Shown here piece by piece: positions 58,326 through 64,000 of a stretch of 64,000 nucleotides of DNA. The stretch's first letter is position 1. Every line of letters begins with the position of its first letter. A program made the position numbers and the translations under genes. Under the pieces are notes generated by a model, which had not been told where the DNA came from, ran no database searches, and saw only the letters and a list, made by a program, of their open reading frames with translations. This DNA comes from Oscillospiraceae bacterium (GTDB taxonomy: Bacteria > Bacillota > Clostridia > Oscillospirales > Acutalibacteraceae). Where the stretch lies: positions 1 to 64,000 of the forward strand of contig JAISUW010000054.1 of NCBI GenBank assembly GCA_031271865.1, in the 5' to 3' direction.

Positions 58326-61300
58326 GCAATGCACTTGAAATAGGAACTGCACAGCCGCAGACTGCTGCACCGCAGATGCGTTTTACACCGGAGCAAAGCA
58401 ATGCAATCCGTGCGCGCGGAGGCTCTCTGATGGTAAGTGCCGCTGCAGGGAGCGGTAAGACGCAGGTATTGACGCACCGTGTTTTGGGTCTTTTGCAGGA
58501 TACGGATGCCGCACACCGCTGCTCGGTAGAAGAATTGCTTATAGTAACTTTCACGCGGGCGGCGGCGGCGGAAATGCGGGAGCGTATCCGCAAGGCATTG
58601 GAAAAAGCCTGCGCGGCGGATCCGGACAATGCCTATCTCAGCCGGCAGAAGCGTCTGTTGCCTTTGGCACAGATAAGTACGATAGACAGCTTTACCCTCG
58701 ACTTTGTCAACGGCCGTTTGGAGCAGCTCTCGCTTCTTTTGAAACGGGAGGTACCGCCGAATCTGGCCATCTTGGACAAAGGGCGGTGCGATGTTCTGAT
58801 GGACGAAGCAGCCACAGAAGTGCTGGAGGCGGCATATCGCTTCGATATGGAAAACGAGAGCGGTTCCACCGCTTTCCGCGGCTTGGCACTCCTGCGCGAT
58901 ACGGTAAAAGATGACGCGAAGCTACGGCAGCTCTTGGCGGATACAATCCGCAACGGTCTGAACACGCCGAACCCGGAGGCTTTTCTTTCCGATTTGCCGA
59001 AAGTGTATACGGTACCGCTCCCCGCCGCGGAATCCGAGTGGGGGCAGAAAGTGCTTGCAGAAATTGCCCAACGGTCGCAGGATGCCATTGTGGATATAGA
59101 CTCCGCTCTGCGGCTCCTGCAAACAGAGCCTGCTTTATACAATAAACACGCTCCTGTGATAGAAGCGGATAAAGAAGTATACTGTACCCTCATCTCTCTC
59201 TGTGAACAGGGTGCTTGGGACAGTGTGTATCAGTTTGTTCGCAGTACCCCTTTTCAGAAAAAAAACATCCGCAATGCCAGAAGCGAACACGCGGACTTGC
59301 TGAACCTGGTTGCGACCAAGCGCGAACAGTGGCGTGAACCTTTTACCAACATAAAGAGCAAGCCGCCCGGCCGTTTTCTGAAGCTGACCCCCGTCACCAA
59401 TGCAGAACACCTGTCGGACATGCAAGCCATGGAACCGACAGCGCAGGCTTTTACGGACTTAGTGAAGCAGTGCTTTGCCTTATATACACAAAAGAAACTG
59501 GATTTGGGCGGCGCGGAATTTGCAGATTATCTGCAGTGGGCTTTGCTCTTGCTCGAAGACCCGGACATTGCCGCCGAAATGCAAATGCGGTACAAGCAAA
59601 TCCTTGTGGATGAATACCAAGATGTTACCCCTGCGCAGGATGCTCTCTTTGGGCGCATCTCCAATGGCCGGAACCTGTTTTTTGTCGGGGATGTAAAACA
59701 ATCCATCTATAAGTTCCGCGGTGCGGATACGGCGCTTTTCCGCGATTACAGAAACCGCGCCCATGACTTCGACGGGCAAACCTATCCCGCCGGAATCTCG
59801 CTCGACAGGAACTTCCGCTCCCGTGTGGGCGTGACGGATGCGGTCAATTTTGCTTTCCGTCAGTTTTTGTGCCCCGCTGTGCTGGACTTGGACTACAACC
59901 AAAAGGGTGAGGCGCTCGCGGCGGGGGCGAAGTATACGGCGACGGAAACGCCCTCTGTGGAGTATCACCTGCTGGATACGGACACTTCGCCGGCAGAAAC
60001 CAGAGAAACAGAAGCCGCCTATGTCGCAGAACGCATCGCCGAACTGTTGGACCCTGAGAATGCATACACCGTAAAAGACACACAGAGCGACTTGGATTGT
60101 GCTTTGCGCAGTGTTCGCCCGCGGGATATAGCCGTCTTGACGCGCACAAATGCCGATGGGGTGGCTTTCCGCCAAGCCTTGGAGGATCTCGGCATACCGG
60201 CGTTTCACGCGTTGACAGCGGGGGCTTTCGAGAACCGTGAAGCGCAGTTTTTGATTTCCCTGTTGCGGGTGATTGACAATCCTGCTTGGGATATACCGTT
60301 GGCGGCTGTTTTGCTGTCGCCGGCATTCGGGCTGTCTCCCGCTGTTTTGGCAAAACTGCGCGGACCGCACCCGACCGTGTCCCTCTGGCAGACGGTATCG
60401 GAAGCCGACGACCCCGTTTGTACTGCCTTCTGCAGCCAATTGTGTGCGTGGCGGCTTTTGGCGGCCTCTGCACCGCAGGGGACGTTGGTGCGAACGCTGC
60501 TGGAAGAAACGCACATCTTGAGCATCGTCAGAGCCATGCCCGACGGCGAGAGCCGGCGAGCCAATCTCCTACTGCTTCAGGACTTGGCGGTACGCTATGC
60601 AGATACGCCGGGAGCCTCTTTGCATGGGTTCCTGCGCTTTCTGGAACGCATGGCAGCGGAAGAATCTTTGGAGGGCGTAAATACCGTAGCCGAAACGGCG
60701 GATGTAGTGCACATTACCTCCATACACAAATCCAAAGGGCTGGAGTACCCTATAGTCATCTTGCCCCATTGTGAAAAACCAATTGCCCGCTCCGGTCCGG
60801 CAGAAGCGGACAAAAGGGTGATGTCTGCTACGCAGGCGGAAGGATTGGCATTCCAATTGCCGGATATTGAGGCCGGTGCGCGCTATGATACGCTGCCGTC
60901 GGTCTGTGCTGCGAGCCGTGAGGCAAAAGTCGACTTGGCTGAGGCTGCGCGCTTGCTCTATGTGGCCATGACACGTGCCCGGGAGTTGCTTATATGCACT
61001 TCAAGCATCAGCAAGAGGAAGGCGGTCGACCGGCTCTCTGCGTACGCAAGTGCCCTCAGTGGTTTTGACGCGGCCGATGCCGACGGTGTCCTGCCGCTGT
61101 CGCTGATTCGGGGGGCGAATTGTTTCAATGACTGGCTCCTCCCGGCGTTTCTGCGCCACCCCGATGCGGAAGAATTCCGCCGGCTTTCTGGCGGCAGGGA
61201 CTTTTTGTCTGTAGTAACCGCGCATTCCGACGGCATACCGCCGGAGCATATTCGCTTTGTATATCAGCAATTCACGTCGGCGAATGAGGAGGAGGAGGAG

Positions 61301-62110
61301 GAATCCGAGGAGGAGGAGGAATCCGAAGACGAGGATGCGGACGAATATGAACCCGAAGACGCAGACGAAGACGAAGACATAGCAGCGGATGAAGTATACT
61401 TCTCTCCGGAAGAACTGACGGACTATGAACGCTTCAAGGAAGAAATCGGCGGGAGATTGCGCTGGACCTATGCATATGCCGCACAGAGTGCAGTGCCTGC
61501 AAAATACGGCGTGTCGGCACTCACGCACAGCGAAACAGAAGGCCTCTTTGACTTCACGGAAGTGCCGTCCCTGCTGCGTGAAAGCGAAGCCACGGCAGCA
61601 GAGAAAGGCACGGCTATGCACGCTTTTCTCCAGAACGCGGATTTTCATGCTGCCGCAAAAGACGTACAATCGGAGGCGGAGCGGCTGCTGTCCGAAGGGT
61701 ATCTGACCCAAAGGGAAATGGCTCTGCTGAACACACGGCGGTTGGAAACGTTTTTCCGCGGACCGCTGGCTGAGCAAATCCGCCGAAGCCCCTATGTACT
61801 GCGCGAGCGCAGCTTCACCTTTGCTGTACCGGCAAATGAGGTTCAAGCTGACTTGTCGGCAACCGATGAAATCATCGTCCAAGGCACCTTGGACTGCGCG
61901 TTTGAAGCGGACGATGGTTCCTTTATCCTGCTGGATTATAAGACGGACCGAGTGTTCCGTACACAGGGAATGCAGCCGCGGGAACTTCTCCTTTCCCGCT
62001 ACGCCGAGCAAGTGCGGCTGTATGCCCGGGCACTCTCCGCCTGCTTTGGGAAGGCGGCGGACAAGGTAATGCTGTATTCTTTCTGGCTGGGAGAAGCCAT
62101 CGAAGTTTAA
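58322..62110 (+). CDS. addA: Helicase-exonuclease AddAB subunit AddA
   Basis: MVSAAAGSGKTQVLTHRV, VDEYQDVTPAQD, GDVKQSIYKFRGAD, ILLDYKTDRV; ATGA overlap with addB. Confidence 0.94.
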   Translation: MSNALEIGTAQPQTAAPQMRFTPEQSNAIRARGGSLMVSAAAGSGKTQVLTHRVLGLLQDTDAAHRCSVEELLIVTFTRAAAAEMRERIRKALEKACAADPDNAYLSRQKRLLPLAQISTIDSFTLDFVNGRLEQLSLLLKREVPPNLAILDKGRCDVLMDEAATEVLEAAYRFDMENESGSTAFRGLALLRDTVKDDAKLRQLLADTIRNGLNTPNPEAFLSDLPKVYTVPLPAAESEWGQKVLAEIAQRSQDAIVDIDSALRLLQTEPALYNKHAPVIEADKEVYCTLISLCEQGAWDSVYQFVRSTPFQKKNIRNARSEHADLLNLVATKREQWREPFTNIKSKPPGRFLKLTPVTNAEHLSDMQAMEPTAQAFTDLVKQCFALYTQKKLDLGGAEFADYLQWALLLLEDPDIAAEMQMRYKQILVDEYQDVTPAQDALFGRISNGRNLFFVGDVKQSIYKFRGADTALFRDYRNRAHDFDGQTYPAGISLDRNFRSRVGVTDAVNFAFRQFLCPAVLDLDYNQKGEALAAGAKYTATETPSVEYHLLDTDTSPAETRETEAAYVAERIAELLDPENAYTVKDTQSDLDCALRSVRPRDIAVLTRTNADGVAFRQALEDLGIPAFHALTAGAFENREAQFLISLLRVIDNPAWDIPLAAVLLSPAFGLSPAVLAKLRGPHPTVSLWQTVSEADDPVCTAFCSQLCAWRLLAASAPQGTLVRTLLEETHILSIVRAMPDGESRRANLLLLQDLAVRYADTPGASLHGFLRFLERMAAEESLEGVNTVAETADVVHITSIHKSKGLEYPIVILPHCEKPIARSGPAEADKRVMSATQAEGLAFQLPDIEAGARYDTLPSVCAASREAKVDLAEAARLLYVAMTRARELLICTSSISKRKAVDRLSAYASALSGFDAADADGVLPLSLIRGANCFNDWLLPAFLRHPDAEEFRRLSGGRDFLSVVTAHSDGIPPEHIRFVYQQFTSANEEEEEESEEEEESEDEDADEYEPEDADEDEDIAADEVYFSPEELTDYERFKEEIGGRLRWTYAYAAQSAVPAKYGVSALTHSETEGLFDFTEVPSLLRESEATAAEKGTAMHAFLQNADFHAAAKDVQSEAERLLSEGYLTQREMALLNTRRLETFFRGPLAEQIRRSPYVLRERSFTFAVPANEVQADLSATDEIIVQGTLDCAFEADDGSFILLDYKTDRVFRTQGMQPRELLLSRYAEQVRLYARALSACFGKAADKVMLYSFWLGEAIEV

Positions 62111-62164
62111 AGCGGTGCATTTTTGTTACCGTTTGTTACGATTCCGCTTTTTTTCAAAAAAACA

Positions 62165-62193
62165 TTGCAATTTTCATCGGAATGATGTATAAT
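62165..62193 (+). promoter_or_regulatory. SigA-type promoter of tig
   Basis: TTGCAA, 17-nt spacer, TATAAT. Confidence 0.72.
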
Positions 62194-62261
62194 AATACGT
62201 TGTAAATACTTGGCGGCTGGTCGCCCGCCAATACCATCCTGTACGCAGTAAGGAGAGAATC

Positions 62262-63614
62262 ATGCCGTTTGTAACGAAAGAAAAGACCGGGCCGGCGACA
62301 TACATAATCAATGCGCTCATTGACCCGGAGGAGTTCCGCGAGGAACTGGATGCTGTTTTTGAGGAAGAGCTTGCGAATATCACCGTCCCGGGTTTCCGCA
62401 AGGGCAAAGCCCCCCGCAAGATTGTCGAGCAGAAGTACGGCGAGAAGCTCTTCTATGAGGAAGCTATTGAAGGTCTGCTGGACGACGCCGTAGAAGATGC
62501 CGTTGCCGAAAGCGGCTTGAAACTGCATCTGAACCCCTATGACTTGGAAATCGACACGATTGATAAAGAAGCCGGCGTGACGTTCCACTTTACGGCCGTT
62601 ACTGCTCCGGAGGTAAGTGTAGAAGGTTACCGCGGTTTGGAAGTAAAGAAGCCCATCGCGGAAGTGCTGGACAGCCAAGTAGAGGAGCGCCTCCTGGCAT
62701 TGCAGCGCCGCTCTGCCCGGCAGGTCACCATCGAAGACCGCCCGGCGCAAACCGGTGACATAGCGACCATCAGCTATGAAGGCTTTAAGGACGGCGTGGC
62801 TTTTGAGGGCGGCACCGGTGAGAACTACGATTTGACATTGGGTTCCGGGCAGTTTATCCCCGGTTTTGAGGGAGCGATTCTTGGGCATTCCGTAGGGGAG
62901 TCGTTTGATATTGATGTCACTTTCCCGGAGACCTACCATGCTGCGGAACTTGCCGGGCAACCGGTGGTTTTCCATGTCAGCTTGAACGGCCTGAAAGCCG
63001 AGGAACTCTCCGCGCTGGATGACGACTTCGCCAAGGAAGTCGGCGAGAACGCCGATACCCTCGAGGAACTCAAAGAGGAAATCCGTGCGGAACTCTTGGG
63101 CAACAACGAAAAGACAGCCAAGAAGGTCTTCGATGAGAACCTACAGAAAGCGTTGCTTGAAAAAGTAGATGCCGAGATTTCAGATAAACTTTTCGACCAG
63201 CGCACCGAGCGCAACCTTGAGCTGTTCCAGCAGCAGATGCAGCTTCCGCTGGAGCGCTATCTGGAGTATACCGGCATGGAAGAGGGGGAGTTCCGCGCCC
63301 AGTTCTTTGAGAATGCCATGCGGCAAGTGACGGTAGAGCTGACCCTCTCCAAAATCGCCGAGTTGGAGAACCTGACGGTCTCTGCAGAGGAAATCGAAGC
63401 GGAGTACCAAAAAATCGCCGACCAGTACGAAGTCGAAGTCGCCCGAGCGAAGCTGGCTGTCCCGACCGAGGAGATTGAAACCGACCTCAAACGCCGTGCC
63501 GCGCTCAAGCTTGTAGAGGAGAACGCGGTGATCATACCCGATACCGCAGAAGATACCGACTATCCTTTGCAGGCTGCCGGCGAATCGCAGGAAGAAGTGC
63601 CGGAGGCAGAATAA
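62262..63614 (+). CDS. tig: Trigger factor
   Basis: TVPGFRKGKAPRKIVEQKYGE, PPIase region GFKDGVAFEGGTGENYDLTLGSGQFIPGFEGAILGHSVGE. Confidence 0.95.
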   Translation: MPFVTKEKTGPATYIINALIDPEEFREELDAVFEEELANITVPGFRKGKAPRKIVEQKYGEKLFYEEAIEGLLDDAVEDAVAESGLKLHLNPYDLEIDTIDKEAGVTFHFTAVTAPEVSVEGYRGLEVKKPIAEVLDSQVEERLLALQRRSARQVTIEDRPAQTGDIATISYEGFKDGVAFEGGTGENYDLTLGSGQFIPGFEGAILGHSVGESFDIDVTFPETYHAAELAGQPVVFHVSLNGLKAEELSALDDDFAKEVGENADTLEELKEEIRAELLGNNEKTAKKVFDENLQKALLEKVDAEISDKLFDQRTERNLELFQQQMQLPLERYLEYTGMEEGEFRAQFFENAMRQVTVELTLSKIAELENLTVSAEEIEAEYQKIADQYEVEVARAKLAVPTEEIETDLKRRAALKLVEENAVIIPDTAEDTDYPLQAAGESQEEVPEAE

Positions 63615-63739
63615 TCCAACGCCGACCGTTGCATACTTGAGTAAGGCATTCCTTGCCCTTATTCTCGGCGGTATACCTACCGCACCACCCTAAAAAAGGC
63701 GGTTCAGCCGCCGTTTGAAATGAACAGTGAGGTAGCACT

Positions 63740-64000
63740 ATGGCACTGGTACCGATGGTCATCGAACAAACCGGACACGGCGAGCGGAGTTTTGATATTT
63801 TCTCCCGCTTGCTGAACGAACGCATCGTGATGCTGTCCGATGAGGTCAATGACGTAACAGCATCGCTTATCATCGCGCAGCTTCTGCACTTGGAGGCTGT
63901 GGACAGCGACAAGGACATCAGCTTTTATATCAACTCCCCCGGCGGGAGTGTTTCTGCCGGTTTGGCAATCTACGACACCATGCAGTACCTGAAGTGCGAT
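63740..64000 (+). CDS. clpP: ATP-dependent Clp protease proteolytic subunit, truncated by window end
   Basis: [32 protein letters not shown]...[22 protein letters not shown]. Confidence 0.95.
   Translation, partial: MALVPMVIEQTGHGERSFDIFSRLLNERIVMLSDEVNDVTASLIIAQLLHLEAVDSDKDISFYINSPGGSVSAGLAIYDTMQYLKCD

Overview
The window is a mostly core-chromosome segment of a GC-rich Clostridia/Firmicutes bacterium; the lineage is inferred from gene content. Recognisable blocks, in order: remA(DUF370)-gmk-rpoZ-priA-def-fmt-yugP; ispG; hisC-hisB-nadB; one tRNA-Arg(CCG); a class II aldolase; a small accessory-looking island at about 18.3-23.1 kb (two Cys/Gly/Pro-rich proteins, a DUF3987 protein, a DUF6291-like protein, DUF2442); a zinc-ribbon / Ig-like / MFS-transporter operon; smc; yifB/comM; purA; rlmD; HPr; corA; a complete F1Fo ATP synthase operon; ligA; addB-addA; tig; and the start of clpP. 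The ATP synthase operon is the most unusual part. It has no free delta subunit: a delta C-terminal-like domain is fused to the N-terminus of alpha. Gamma carries a Cys/His-rich insertion, subunit a has an N-terminal membrane extension, the c subunit has a hybrid ion signature, and a URO-D-like gene sits between atpG and atpD. The second strong lead is a 24-codon ORF upstream of a CorA-type Mg2+ transporter whose peptide (MSTDPGGNPRRRV...) shares the DP-x3-PRRR spacing of the enterobacterial MgtL leader peptide. All calls were made by reading the sequence and ORF translations; no database search was run.
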